A DNA stretch of 64,000 nt from an uncultured Bacteroidota bacterium (GCA_903903635.1 CAIUZK010000109.1:1-64000); one strand, 5' to 3'; positions 25,809 to 35,819 are shown, numbered from the stretch's first letter. Made by a program: numbers and translations. The notes: generated by a model from the letters alone, not told the origin.

Positions 25809-26426
25809 ATGGAATTTTTTTCGCATACAAATAAAATAGCATGCATTATCCTTTCCGGTGGTTTATCAACCAGAATGAATACGCACAAAGCCTTACTCAG
25901 GTTTTCTGAATCCCGGAATTTTATGGAGCATATTATTGAGGTTTACAATGAAGCTAACATCGATCAGATAATTGTAGTAAAGAACCATGAAATTGTTTTT
26001 TCGCCCATGTTAAAAAACAGACAAAAAGTTATTATTGTAAACAATAGCCATCCCGAAAAGGGCCGGTTATATTCTATCCGGTTAGGACTGTCCGAATTAA
26101 AACATGCCGGCTACTGCTTTATCCAGAATATCGACAACCCATTTGTTACCGGTTCCCTTCTGAAGGAGTTACTCGACAATAAAAATTCCGAAGGCAGTAT
26201 TGCCCCGGTTAATGCTCATGGGGGTGGGCATCCCGTACTTATTTCTTTACCGGTAATGAATAAAATCAGATCAATAGATAATTGGGAACTTACCCTCCGG
26301 GATGTTTTGAGTGATTTCAGCAGAAATAAACTAATTACCGGCGACGAAAGGTGTACCCTTAATATCAACGACCCTGGCGACTACCAGAAATATTTTTCAC
26401 AGGAAAGCTTAAATACAACAGCGTGA
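25809..26426 (+). CDS. MobA/MocA-like nucleotidyltransferase (molybdenum cofactor cytidylyltransferase family)
   Basis: ACIILSGGLSTRMNTHKALLRF, QNIDNPFVTGSLLKEL, GGGHPVLIS, LNINDPGDY; overlaps the XdhC-like gene by 4 nt. Confidence 0.8.
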   Translation: MEFFSHTNKIACIILSGGLSTRMNTHKALLRFSESRNFMEHIIEVYNEANIDQIIVVKNHEIVFSPMLKNRQKVIIVNNSHPEKGRLYSIRLGLSELKHAGYCFIQNIDNPFVTGSLLKELLDNKNSEGSIAPVNAHGGGHPVLISLPVMNKIRSIDNWELTLRDVLSDFSRNKLITGDERCTLNINDPGDYQKYFSQESLNTTA

Positions 26427-27193
26427 ACGACATTTTCCTGAAAATAGCAGAAGAAAGAAAGAGCAACCGCCAGTTTGCGTTATGCATTTCTGTTAGTACC
26501 AGGGGATCGGTACCAAGGTGTCCCGGAGCAAAAATGCTGGTTTATCCTGATGGCAAAATATTTGGCACCATAGGCGGGGGCCGGATAGAAAAAAAGGTTA
26601 TTGAAGATGCATTATCAGTTTTAAAATCGCAGGTATCCGTACTTCGGCATTACGACCTGTTGAAGGACCTGCAGATGAGTTGTGGCGGAAGCATGGATGT
26701 TTATATAGAACCGGTTATGAGCAAAAACAAACTCATCATTTTCGGCGCCGGGCATACCGGAACCGCTCTTGCAAAAAGAGCGCAGGAATTCGATTTTGAT
26801 ATTACCATGATCGATGACCGCAAAGATTACCTCGATGCTGTTGACATCATTGGCATCAGTAAGATTTTCGGAGCATACAGCCAGGTAATGCCTGAACTGC
26901 TGTTTGACGCCAACACATACATTACCGTAATGACCTATAGCCACCAATGCGACAGGGAGATACTCTCCTATTGCATCCGGAAACCATCGGCCTACCTGGG
27001 AATGATGGGTAGCCATAGGAAGGTAGAACTAACCAAAAAAGCTTTTTCAGAAGAAGGTCTGGCTACTTCTGAGGAAATTGAACGGGTGGATATGCCAATG
27101 GGAATTGAGATCGGCGCAGATGGTCCTGATGAAATAGCTATCAGCATTATTGCTAAACTAATATCAGTTAAAAATAAAATTACGCATCAATGA
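26423..27193 (+). CDS. XdhC/CoxF family molybdenum hydroxylase maturation protein
   Basis: TRGSVPRCPGAKMLVYPDGKIFGTIGGGRIEKKVIEDA, MSCGGSMDVYIEP, IFGAGHTGTALAKRAQEFDFDITMIDDR, YLGMMGSHRKVE, MPMGIEIGADGPDEIAISIIAKL. Confidence 0.9.
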   Translation: MNDIFLKIAEERKSNRQFALCISVSTRGSVPRCPGAKMLVYPDGKIFGTIGGGRIEKKVIEDALSVLKSQVSVLRHYDLLKDLQMSCGGSMDVYIEPVMSKNKLIIFGAGHTGTALAKRAQEFDFDITMIDDRKDYLDAVDIIGISKIFGAYSQVMPELLFDANTYITVMTYSHQCDREILSYCIRKPSAYLGMMGSHRKVELTKKAFSEEGLATSEEIERVDMPMGIEIGADGPDEIAISIIAKLISVKNKITHQ

Positions 27194-27930
27194 ACGAAAA
27201 AAGAATCGCGATAGTTACCGGCGCTGCCAAGGGCATAGGTAAAGCCATTTGTATCAGGCTGGTAAGGGATGGCTATTTTGTTATAGCAGTAGATCAGGAT
27301 CCTACAGGTGAACAGGGCCTTATCGACGAATTGGGGAAGGATGCTGTGGCCTGCAACAACATGAACATCTGCAACGAACAGCAGGTAAAAGATCTGTTTG
27401 CCGACACTGTAAAGCAGTATGGCAAGATCGATGCCGTGGTTAATAATGCAGGTATTATCAGGGATAATATGATCTGGAACATGAGTGTGGATGATTTTGA
27501 TGCGGTTATAAATGTAAACCTGAAGGGAACCTGGCTCATGTGCCGCGAAGCTGCCATGATCATGAAGGTTCAGAAATCAGGCCGGATAGTGAATATTGCC
27601 TCAAGGGCCTGGCTCGGCAACAGGGGGCAGAGCAATTACTCGGCTTCTAAAGCCGGCGTTGTAGCCCTTACCCGCGTTCTGGCGCTTGAACTGGGTAAAT
27701 ACAATATCAGTGTTAATGCCATAGCGCCAGGGCTGATAGATACCCCGTTAACCCAAAAATTAGAAAAAGACGTTTTACAGAAACTCATTGAGGCCCAACC
27801 TTCCAAATCTATGGGCACACCCGATGATGTTGCTAAAGCCGTTGCCTTTCTGGCCGCAGATACCACTAATTTCATTACCGGGCAAACCATCTATGTTGAT
27901 GGTGGGAAAAGCATAGGTGCAAACATGTAA
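27190..27930 (+). CDS. SDR family oxidoreductase (FabG/BadH-like)
   Basis: AIVTGAAKGIGKAI, VNNAGI, SNYSASKAGVVALTR, VNAIAPGLIDTPLT, FITGQTIYVDGG. Confidence 0.88.
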   Translation: MNEKRIAIVTGAAKGIGKAICIRLVRDGYFVIAVDQDPTGEQGLIDELGKDAVACNNMNICNEQQVKDLFADTVKQYGKIDAVVNNAGIIRDNMIWNMSVDDFDAVINVNLKGTWLMCREAAMIMKVQKSGRIVNIASRAWLGNRGQSNYSASKAGVVALTRVLALELGKYNISVNAIAPGLIDTPLTQKLEKDVLQKLIEAQPSKSMGTPDDVAKAVAFLAADTTNFITGQTIYVDGGKSIGANM

Positions 27931-27946
27931 CCAAACCACAAAGAAT

Positions 27947-28486
27947 ATGAACAACTCACTGAAAGTACTTTTCGACGAACATGAGGTCATTACAAGGGCT
28001 GCTGACCTGGCAAAAAACGCCAAAGCGCTTATTGGTAAAAATGATGAGGAATATGAACTTACGGTGAGCGAACTGATCCGCTTTTTCAGGATCTATGCCG
28101 ACCAGTATCACCACCATAAGGAAGAAGAAATACTTTTTCCTGAGATGGCCAAAAAGAATGAGTTGCTGGCTGAAGGCATCATTAAAGAGATGTTCGATAA
28201 CCACACCTATTTCAGAGACCTGATCCGGGACATTGAAGCAGATCTGGAAGCGGGGGATTATGTGGAGGTATCACTAAAAATTGATGAGTATACCGAATCT
28301 CTTTTAGATCATATAGCAGTAGAAGATGAAGAAGTATTTCAAACAGCCTACAGCATTTTTTCCGAAGACGATCTGGACAACATCAACTTCAGGTTTATGG
28401 ATCTCGACCGTGAACTGGGCGAAACCAAAAAGAAGGACTTTGCCGATATGCTCAAATTACTGAACAACCCTCAGCAAGTATTTTGA
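27947..28486 (+). CDS. Hemerythrin-domain protein
   Basis: LFDEHEVI...YADQYHHHKEEEILFPEM...MFDNHTYFRDLIRDIE...LLDHIAVEDEEVFQ. Preferred start MNNSLKV at 27947. Confidence 0.8.
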   Translation: MNNSLKVLFDEHEVITRAADLAKNAKALIGKNDEEYELTVSELIRFFRIYADQYHHHKEEEILFPEMAKKNELLAEGIIKEMFDNHTYFRDLIRDIEADLEAGDYVEVSLKIDEYTESLLDHIAVEDEEVFQTAYSIFSEDDLDNINFRFMDLDRELGETKKKDFADMLKLLNNPQQVF

Positions 28487-28527
28487 CAACTGTTAGACTA
28501 TTATGAAATGAAGGCAAACTAAGATGG

Positions 28528-29142
28528 CTAATGGCCTTTCTTATAGTTTGTCTTTACTTTATCCAGCCAGGCCACAAATTTCTTTGGGTCCGGGTCATAA
28601 GCATAAACTTCTGGCACCAGCTTTTTACCCCGGTCGTCTACAAAATAATAACAAGGTTGTGAGTTCGAACCAAATTTAGATTCCTGCAAATCGCAATACT
28701 TCCATCCCAGAGTTGTCACTTTCTTATTGAGTGTTCTGGAGAAATACTGCTGATCTGCCGGTAACTCTATTTTGTTCATATCGCAGTACAAAAAGGTTAC
28801 AATAAAATCATTGACCAGTCTTTTAGCGACCTCAGGATTTTTCCAAACCACGGATTCCATCTTTCTGCAGTTCACGCAATTGATACCGGTAAAGTTCACA
28901 AACACAGGCTTTCCAAGGCGCTTCGATGCAGCCAGAGCTTCATCATAATCATAATACAGATTAAGGCCTAAACCTTCTACCGCAGCAGGAAGGTACATTC
29001 TTAGTTGCTCAGCATAGTGGGTATGTATCCCGGTTGTTCTGCGCACTCCCCTATCAGTAGCATCCTGAGCCATTGATCCACCTGTAAAGGCAAAGCTTAC
29101 AAGTATTAATAACAGCGATTTGATTATTCTCCTGGCTGCCAT
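28528..29142 (-). CDS. Thioredoxin-family protein, standalone version of the DsbD C-terminal domain
   Basis: YYDYDEALAASKRLGKPVFVNFTGINCVNCRKMESVVWKNPEVAKRL, highly similar to the C-terminus of 29152-31290. Confidence 0.82.
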   Translation of the reverse strand: MAARRIIKSLLLILVSFAFTGGSMAQDATDRGVRRTTGIHTHYAEQLRMYLPAAVEGLGLNLYYDYDEALAASKRLGKPVFVNFTGINCVNCRKMESVVWKNPEVAKRLVNDFIVTFLYCDMNKIELPADQQYFSRTLNKKVTTLGWKYCDLQESKFGSNSQPCYYFVDDRGKKLVPEVYAYDPDPKKFVAWLDKVKTNYKKGH

Positions 29143-29151
29143 AGTTTTGGC

Positions 29152-31290
29152 TTAGTGTGTCTTCTTGAAATTAGCCTTTACCAGTTCAAGGTGCGCCACA
29201 AATTTTTCAACATCCGGATCATAACCATATCCACCATCTACCAGTTTATTGCCATTTTCATCAACGTAGAAGTAAAATGGCTGTGAGTTTGAACCAAACT
29301 TTGAAGCCTGCAGATCGGCGTTCTTACCACCAAGAGTCGTTACATTCGAATTCAGGTCCTTGGAGAAATACTGCTGATTTTCCGGTAGTTTGATCCTGTT
29401 CATATCGCAATACAACGACACTACAATAAAATCTTCCTTCAGCCTTTTTGCCACCTCCGGTTTCGACCATACCTGCGACTCCATCTTGCGGCAGTTCACA
29501 CAATTAATACCTGTAAAATCAAGCATAATTGGCTTCTTGAACTTTTTCGATGCAGCCAGTGCTTCGTCATAATCAAAATAGGTAACCAGCCCCAGCGATT
29601 TTACAACCTGTGGCTCATAGATCTTCATTTCGCTCACATACTTCACAGGCTTGAGGTCGCTATTACTTTCAGCTACGCTACCGCCGCCGCCAAATGCATC
29701 AAATGTACCCATTGGGGGCACAAAAGCACTTACACCATTGAGAGGTGCACCCCACATGCCTGGAAGCAGGTATACCGCAAAGGTGAAGGATATGATAGCC
29801 AGGAAGAGTTTGAAAATAGATACATATTCCTGCCCGTATACGTTTTTGGCCGGGGCATCATCGTGCGATAATTGCAGCTTACCAAGCAGGTAAATACCCA
29901 GCAGAATAGATAATACGATCCAGATAGCAATGAAGATTTCACGGTCCAGCAAACGCCAGCCCATAGCCAGATCTGCATTTGATAGGAACTTCAGAGCAAG
30001 CATTAACTCAACAAACCCAAGTACCACTTTCACCTGGTTCAACCACCCACCCGATTGGGCCATCTTATTGATCAGTCCGGGGAAAATAGCAAACAAGGCA
30101 AATGGCAACGACAATCCCAGCGAGAAGCCCAGCATGCCCACTGTGGGCCCTGCTACTCCTCCTTTTCCTGCCAGCACCAGCAGTGGCCCTACTATTGGCC
30201 CTGTGCACGAAAAGGATACAATAACCAAAGTTAGCGCCATGAAGAATATACCCATAAAGCTCCCTACCCCCGCCTTCGAATCGGTAACGTTGGTCCAGGA
30301 CGATGGTAATGTAATTTCAAACGCGCCAAGGAAGGAAATGGCAAATACCATGATCATCACAAAAAAGAAAAGGTTAGCCCGCCAGTCAGTCGATAATGTA
30401 TTCAGTTTTTCCGATCCAAAAAGGGCCGAGATCAATACACCAAGCACTGTAAAGATCACAATAATGGACAACGAATAATAAATAGCATTGCGGATACCCT
30501 CTGCCCTTGTCTTACTCCTTTTGGTAAAAAACGAGATAGTAATGGGTATCATCGAGAAGATACAAGGCGTAAATACTGCCAGCAACCCACTACCTAGCGA
30601 TATAAAGAACAGGATCAGTAATGGCTTCTTGCTCAGGTCGTCATTGTTGTTCCCACCCGAAGCACTTTTAGTATTGGCCGCCACTCCCGCCTTATTCTTG
30701 CTGGTATCTGTTGGTGCCACACCAGCATTTTTAGAACTGGTATCCGCATTTCCTGAATCTGCCTTTTCAGGTGCAGCCGTACCGTTATTTGTAACTGCCT
30801 CAATGGCTCCGGTGTCCTTAATTTCTAAAGTAAAATTCTTCGTAAACGCTGGCAGGCACATGCTGTGATCACATACCATATACCTGTAAGTTCCTTTGAG
30901 CTTTGTAGGTGCTTTAATGGTTGCCTCCTGCACATAAGTTACTTTATTTTCAAAATAAACCACTATGCCATCCACTCCGTCCATCGGCCCTATAATAGGT
31001 TTACCGCTTTCTTTTACACTATCCTTCAATTTTACATTTGGATTCTTGCCAAAAGTAAATTCAGGAGGTGACTGCATCCCATCCCCACGTGGATGAAGCG
31101 ACCAGATGTGCCAGTCTTTCTTCAAATTAAGATGAAAAATAATTTTATATTCATCTCCTTTTACCTTTTGGGCTTCAATTTTCCAGGTAGTAGGATCCGC
31201 TATCATTTGCGCATGCAAACAATTAGTCATAACCAAACCAAAAACGACAAAAACTATTTTCATTAATACCTTCATCTGGAAAAAGTTCAT
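29152..31290 (-). CDS. dsbD: Thiol:disulfide interchange protein DsbD (N-terminal domain, DsbD TM domain, C-terminal thioredoxin)
   Basis: Eight or so TM helices with AVFTPCIFSMIPITISFF and SCTGPIVGPLL; C-terminal DFTGINCVNCRKMES. Confidence 0.88.
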   Translation of the reverse strand: MNFFQMKVLMKIVFVVFGLVMTNCLHAQMIADPTTWKIEAQKVKGDEYKIIFHLNLKKDWHIWSLHPRGDGMQSPPEFTFGKNPNVKLKDSVKESGKPIIGPMDGVDGIVVYFENKVTYVQEATIKAPTKLKGTYRYMVCDHSMCLPAFTKNFTLEIKDTGAIEAVTNNGTAAPEKADSGNADTSSKNAGVAPTDTSKNKAGVAANTKSASGGNNNDDLSKKPLLILFFISLGSGLLAVFTPCIFSMIPITISFFTKRSKTRAEGIRNAIYYSLSIIVIFTVLGVLISALFGSEKLNTLSTDWRANLFFFVMIMVFAISFLGAFEITLPSSWTNVTDSKAGVGSFMGIFFMALTLVIVSFSCTGPIVGPLLVLAGKGGVAGPTVGMLGFSLGLSLPFALFAIFPGLINKMAQSGGWLNQVKVVLGFVELMLALKFLSNADLAMGWRLLDREIFIAIWIVLSILLGIYLLGKLQLSHDDAPAKNVYGQEYVSIFKLFLAIISFTFAVYLLPGMWGAPLNGVSAFVPPMGTFDAFGGGGSVAESNSDLKPVKYVSEMKIYEPQVVKSLGLVTYFDYDEALAASKKFKKPIMLDFTGINCVNCRKMESQVWSKPEVAKRLKEDFIVVSLYCDMNRIKLPENQQYFSKDLNSNVTTLGGKNADLQASKFGSNSQPFYFYVDENGNKLVDGGYGYDPDVEKFVAHLELVKANFKKTH

Positions 31291-31748
31291 TTAATTTCAA
31301 AAACAAAATTCTTATCCTTGGGGGGCAGGCACATTTTATCATTGCATACCTGGTAGCTGTGTATTCCGGTGATCTTTGTTTTACCCGTCACCGTCGCCTC
31401 CTGCACATAATCGGTTTTACCTGTGTAGTAAGTCACCAAACCTTCAATCCCGGCCATTTTAGTTACAGTCTTTTTACCTTTCTCTGTCACTCCTCCTTTC
31501 AGTTTCACATTCGGGTTCTTGTCAAAGTTGAAAGTCGGAGCTATCTCATATCCGTCTCCTCCTGGATTGAGTGACCAGATATGCCAGCCTTTTTTAATGT
31601 CCAGGTGAACGATCAACTGGTATTCATGCCCACCTTTTTTCTTAACCTCATAGGTCCATGTACATGGATCCTCAATCATCTGCGAATACGCAACGCTACT
31701 GGTAATCAGGATGGCAATAAACAAAAATACTAATCGCTTGAAACTCAT
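31287..31748 (-). CDS. Standalone DsbD N-terminal-like domain protein
   Basis: CTWTYEVKKKGGHEYQLIVHLDIKKGWHIWSLNPGGDGYEIAPTFNFDKNPNVKLKG aligns with the N-terminus of the adjacent DsbD. Confidence 0.8.
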   Translation of the reverse strand: MSFKRLVFLFIAILITSSVAYSQMIEDPCTWTYEVKKKGGHEYQLIVHLDIKKGWHIWSLNPGGDGYEIAPTFNFDKNPNVKLKGGVTEKGKKTVTKMAGIEGLVTYYTGKTDYVQEATVTGKTKITGIHSYQVCNDKMCLPPKDKNFVFEIK

Positions 31749-31859
31749 GTTTTTTACTTAATTATTTTGATCATTACTACATAAGACAAGCTAATATAGA
31801 ACAAGGCAGGGTTACAAACACATTATATGCTGACTTTTAACTTTTAATTTTAACACATG

Positions 31860-32069
31860 CTATTTTTGTTCCTCCTTTGCCGCCAAAATTAATCTGCGCC
31901 AAAGTCTCCAGATAATAAACAGGAAAACCAATTGGCCGGCAACTAATATCATTTTTGACAAGGCTTTATTCCCATGTACAAAATATTGGTCACCGAAGGC
32001 TATAAACCCGATTACCCATAGTATATAGAGGATTAAAGCAATAAGCATCCATGTCTTTATCCTTTTCAT
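31860..32069 (-). CDS. Small membrane protein, hypothetical
   Basis: 69-aa ORF with two hydrophobic segments. Confidence 0.45.
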   Translation of the reverse strand: MKRIKTWMLIALILYILWVIGFIAFGDQYFVHGNKALSKMILVAGQLVFLFIIWRLWRRLILAAKEEQK

Positions 32070-32082
32070 ATATGCTATCCTG

Positions 32083-32766
32083 CTAGTTAAGAGCCATCAG
32101 TATACTTCTGCCGTCTATATTATTCAATTCTGGCGAACAGGCCCTTTCCGGATGGGGCATCATACCAAATACATTACGGCCTGCATTGCATATACCGGCA
32201 ATATTATTGATAGCCCCGTTGGGGTTTGAATTGACGTGCACCTCACCATGCTCATTGCAATATTTGAATACGATCTGGTTATTGCTTTGCAATTGCTTTA
32301 GTGTATCAGCATCTGCATAATACCGGCCTTCGCCATGTGCCACAGGTATCTTCAGTGCCTTATCGCCCACAAGCTGGCCAATCCTGTTATTGGTGCTTTC
32401 ACTTTTGATGTATACGTTCTTACAAACAAATTTCTGGTGATCATTCTGCAGCAGCACACCTGGCAGCAATCCTGCCTCACACAATATCTGGAAACCATTG
32501 CACACGCCAAATACTTTTCCACCCTTACCTGCAAACTCTATAACCTGCTCCATCATAGGACTGAAACGGGCCAATGCGCCACAACGCAGATAATCTCCAT
32601 AAGAGAAACCGCCTGGCAATACAATACAATCATCTGTTGTAAACATGCTCAGGTCACGGTCTTTATGCCATAGCATAACGGTTTCCTGCTTCAGGTCATC
32701 GCGCAATGCGTGCATCATATCCCTGTCGCAATTTGATCCCGGAAAAACTATAATACCAAATTTCAT
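32083..32766 (-). CDS. purQ: Phosphoribosylformylglycinamidine synthase subunit PurQ
   Basis: GIIVFPGSNCDRD, VLPGGFSYGDYLRCGALA, GKVFGVCNGFQILCEAGLLPG, GMMPHPERA. Confidence 0.93.
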   Translation of the reverse strand: MKFGIIVFPGSNCDRDMMHALRDDLKQETVMLWHKDRDLSMFTTDDCIVLPGGFSYGDYLRCGALARFSPMMEQVIEFAGKGGKVFGVCNGFQILCEAGLLPGVLLQNDHQKFVCKNVYIKSESTNNRIGQLVGDKALKIPVAHGEGRYYADADTLKQLQSNNQIVFKYCNEHGEVHVNSNPNGAINNIAGICNAGRNVFGMMPHPERACSPELNNIDGRSILMALN

Positions 32767-32774
32767 TCGTTCAG

Positions 32775-33758
32775 TTATTTATTTGCCAACAGGCAGAAAA
32801 TGAGAAAAACTAGTGAGAAATAAAAGATAAAGTTACTAAACCGCTGGTTTTTTTCCAGCAAAAGAGCATGAGAAATAATAATACTCAACGCTGGCATAGC
32901 TATCAGCCATGCAGTTTTTATTTCCGAATCTGTAAGAATGGCTACAAATACAGAGATAATAAGGTAAAAAGATATCGCGATCCAGTCCCTTCTGATATAA
33001 ATATTACTCATGGCTACGTTTTGCTGCATGGCATAAACCCCACTCGCCAGTAGTATCAGTAGTCCTGTAAGTGTCACTATCAGGTAGAATATCGAAGTAA
33101 CGTTCGACGTAAAATTAAAACCTACATGAGGCCATGCACTATATAGCCCGATCTTATCAAACAGAAACAGGATACATGCAGTAAAATATACAGGAGTGGT
33201 ATAGCCCATCAATGCCACCGACCACTCACCCAGATTAAAAGACCGGAACATAACCATGCCTACCAGTAACAGAAAAAAATAGGCCAGCATCGTAAACTGG
33301 AATAACGCTGCCATACTGAGCAGGAAGCTGGCATTGAAAATCAGTTTACGAGGCTGGGTGGTTTGTGTAAAACCAAACATGGTATCAACAGCGCCAAGCA
33401 GGAACCAGTTTACCAGCAATGTTTCGCTAAATGTATTGAATGGCGGATATATAGACGTTAAAAGCAAATAAACAAATGCCGGGATATACGTATATCGCTG
33501 AAACAGCTTGTGCCGTGTTGCTATGTTCTTCAGGTATAAAGACTGCATGAACAATATGATGATAGCAACAATACTATAGGCAAACCCTCCGTTTCTAAAA
33601 ATCAGGAACATGGCCCTTACAATGTAATTATACAAAAAATGCCCCCCGGTCATAGTCGGAACAACAGGATGGAGTAACACTTGGCTTTTTACCAGCAGTG
33701 CGAATATAAATAAGGCAATTACAGTGAATGGACTATTATTTTTGAATAACTGGAGCAC
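32775..33758 (-). CDS. Polytopic membrane protein (DUF6427-like)
   Basis: 327 aa with multiple hydrophobic helices; family assignment from general resemblance only. Confidence 0.5.
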   Translation of the reverse strand: MLQLFKNNSPFTVIALFIFALLVKSQVLLHPVVPTMTGGHFLYNYIVRAMFLIFRNGGFAYSIVAIIILFMQSLYLKNIATRHKLFQRYTYIPAFVYLLLTSIYPPFNTFSETLLVNWFLLGAVDTMFGFTQTTQPRKLIFNASFLLSMAALFQFTMLAYFFLLLVGMVMFRSFNLGEWSVALMGYTTPVYFTACILFLFDKIGLYSAWPHVGFNFTSNVTSIFYLIVTLTGLLILLASGVYAMQQNVAMSNIYIRRDWIAISFYLIISVFVAILTDSEIKTAWLIAMPALSIIISHALLLEKNQRFSNFIFYFSLVFLIFCLLANK

Positions 33759-33890
33759 GTATTGGTTTTTGACTACAGAATTTCGGCTAAGGTAAGGCTA
33801 TAAAATAAGTATCGCAATTTTCCGCCGCATTGGGAATAGCATTTTTCAACACCTCTCTTTATTTTAACATCAGTTCTATTAATTATGGTA

Positions 33891-33934
33891 GTTCCTGCGG
33901 TCAGTACCGCTTTTCGCGGTCAGACCGCAGGAAC
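33891..33934. repeat. Nested inverted repeat in an intergenic region
   Basis: GTTCCTGCGGTC (33891-33902) and GACCGCAGGAAC (33923-33934), with inner ACCGC-N5-GCGGT. Confidence 0.85.
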
Positions 33935-34071
33935 GTTGCTAAAATTTCGATAATTATGCATTAAAACACCCAAGTTATCACCAAATAAGGAATCTTAAAT
34001 AGGTGCTATTATTGCTAAATTTTATTCTTCGAACTATCGTTATATTAACATTGCCTTTGTAACTGCAATCT

Positions 34072-35526
34072 TTAAAACACTACCCTTGCAAAACATATCT
34101 GCTTTTTATGAAAACATGGTACAACCATGGCCCTGCCCGAAACCTGCTTGCCTGACCGTGGCAACCAGTCAGGATAATCATTCCCCTCGGCGGTAAAAGC
34201 ATGTATGTCTGTCTTCCCTCCCCCATCCAATGTAGCCAGTTGAATCCTGGAATGCGAGGCATTGAAATCATTGAACATAAAGGCCAATGTTCCTCCGGTA
34301 TTCAACAGTGAATAAGAGGAGAAAACTCCCCCATCTTCCTGCGAATATTGCATTTTGGGTATAAACGAACTCCAATCCCTCACTGCATCCTTATTATAAG
34401 ACAATGCCATAATATCATCAAAATGATATTCCCGCACCATTGAGGTCATATACGGACTGTAATAAGAATAATAACCGAAACCCGGTGTATAATTACTTCT
34501 TGTGGTTATATAGTGTACTTCTGCTACAAGCACAAAACCACCATCATTCTTTACTATAAGTTGCTTAACCTCATAGTTGTCAAATGCATGATTTTTATGC
34601 CTTGCTCCGGCTGCAATGATTAATTCCTGATCGAAGGGAATTAAACGGCTGGTAAGATAACGTCCGCTGGCCACATCAAAATCAGCATAAATAATACCAT
34701 TAAAACTGCCATTCTTTTTATCGCTGTAAAACCCACCGAAATAAACCCGGTTGTTTACATTATCAATTTTCATGTAACCGCTGGCTGCATACTTCTCATT
34801 CAGTTGCAATTCATTGGATTCAAATTTTGTGGCTCCCGGCGATAATTTCAATATCCAGAACTGATCGGCATAATTTTGTGCCCCTACTATGGTAAATGCA
34901 GTTACATAGGCCGTTCCGTCATTGCTGATGCTTAATTCACCATGTTGTATATTATTGTCCGCCTTAAAGGTTGCCTTGCAGCGCTTTACTATCGTCAGCT
35001 TATCATCCAGCCACTTACCGTCAAAATCCACACTAGTACCACGATCATTGGCGCTGTATATCAATATAGACTTCTTATTTTCCGATACTTCCGATGAAAA
35101 ATATACTTTGGTGGCTCCGAATATCCCTGTTTTAAAACTTCCCAGTTCCAATGGTCTTCCCTGAAGCCTCCCCTTTTCGTCAAGCAGAGCGGCATATTGA
35201 ACTATTTTGTTGCTCTCAAGCGCCTGGTACAATACTATTATTTTATCCGGATAGGCAATAAACCGTATCTGGTATATTTTCTCCGGAAAAAAATCAAGTA
35301 AAATGGTGGCGATTTTGGTCATAGAGTCATCGTATGCATTAAGCATAGCGCTCCCCTCTGAATTGATGTAGGTATATAAATTACCTCCCGATATCCCAAC
35401 GATACCATATTCATCCGACCGGAAATCGAATTTATCATACTGCGAATAAATCACCTCCTGTGCCCTTAAAGGCGCTCCCAGGCAATAAAAAATCAACAGT
35501 AGAATAATCGGCCTAAAATAATTCAT
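34072..35526 (-). CDS. Hypothetical secreted protein
   Basis: 484-aa ORF with signal peptide ILLLIFYCLGAPLRAQ. Confidence 0.6.
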   Translation of the reverse strand: MNYFRPIILLLIFYCLGAPLRAQEVIYSQYDKFDFRSDEYGIVGISGGNLYTYINSEGSAMLNAYDDSMTKIATILLDFFPEKIYQIRFIAYPDKIIVLYQALESNKIVQYAALLDEKGRLQGRPLELGSFKTGIFGATKVYFSSEVSENKKSILIYSANDRGTSVDFDGKWLDDKLTIVKRCKATFKADNNIQHGELSISNDGTAYVTAFTIVGAQNYADQFWILKLSPGATKFESNELQLNEKYAASGYMKIDNVNNRVYFGGFYSDKKNGSFNGIIYADFDVASGRYLTSRLIPFDQELIIAAGARHKNHAFDNYEVKQLIVKNDGGFVLVAEVHYITTRSNYTPGFGYYSYYSPYMTSMVREYHFDDIMALSYNKDAVRDWSSFIPKMQYSQEDGGVFSSYSLLNTGGTLAFMFNDFNASHSRIQLATLDGGGKTDIHAFTAEGNDYPDWLPRSGKQVSGRAMVVPCFHKKQICFARVVF

Positions 35527-35819
35527 ACCTCAAATTTAGAGCAGATGTATGAAACGGGGATTATTTTTTTATTTAAATAAATCTGGAGTAATTCCGGACT
35601 GGGTATCATGCATTCCTCCTTTTTACCAAACCACTTATACCGGTTGCGGGCAATGATGCCATAAAAAAAATTACGAATGAACCTTGGGATAATTATTAAA
35701 ACAAAAAGCAGTTGCCACATACCTCCAAGTAACAGGCATATCCTTAAAGCTGCAGAAGATCTATTGTAATAATTGCCTTTGTAAAAGAGGATCACACTGT
35801 CAGCATCCTTATCGCTCAT
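35523..35819 (-). CDS. Hypothetical protein
   Basis: 98-aa ORF overlapping the start of the downstream 484-aa gene by 4 nt. Confidence 0.4.
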   Translation of the reverse strand: MSDKDADSVILFYKGNYYNRSSAALRICLLLGGMWQLLFVLIIIPRFIRNFFYGIIARNRYKWFGKKEECMIPSPELLQIYLNKKIIPVSYICSKFEV

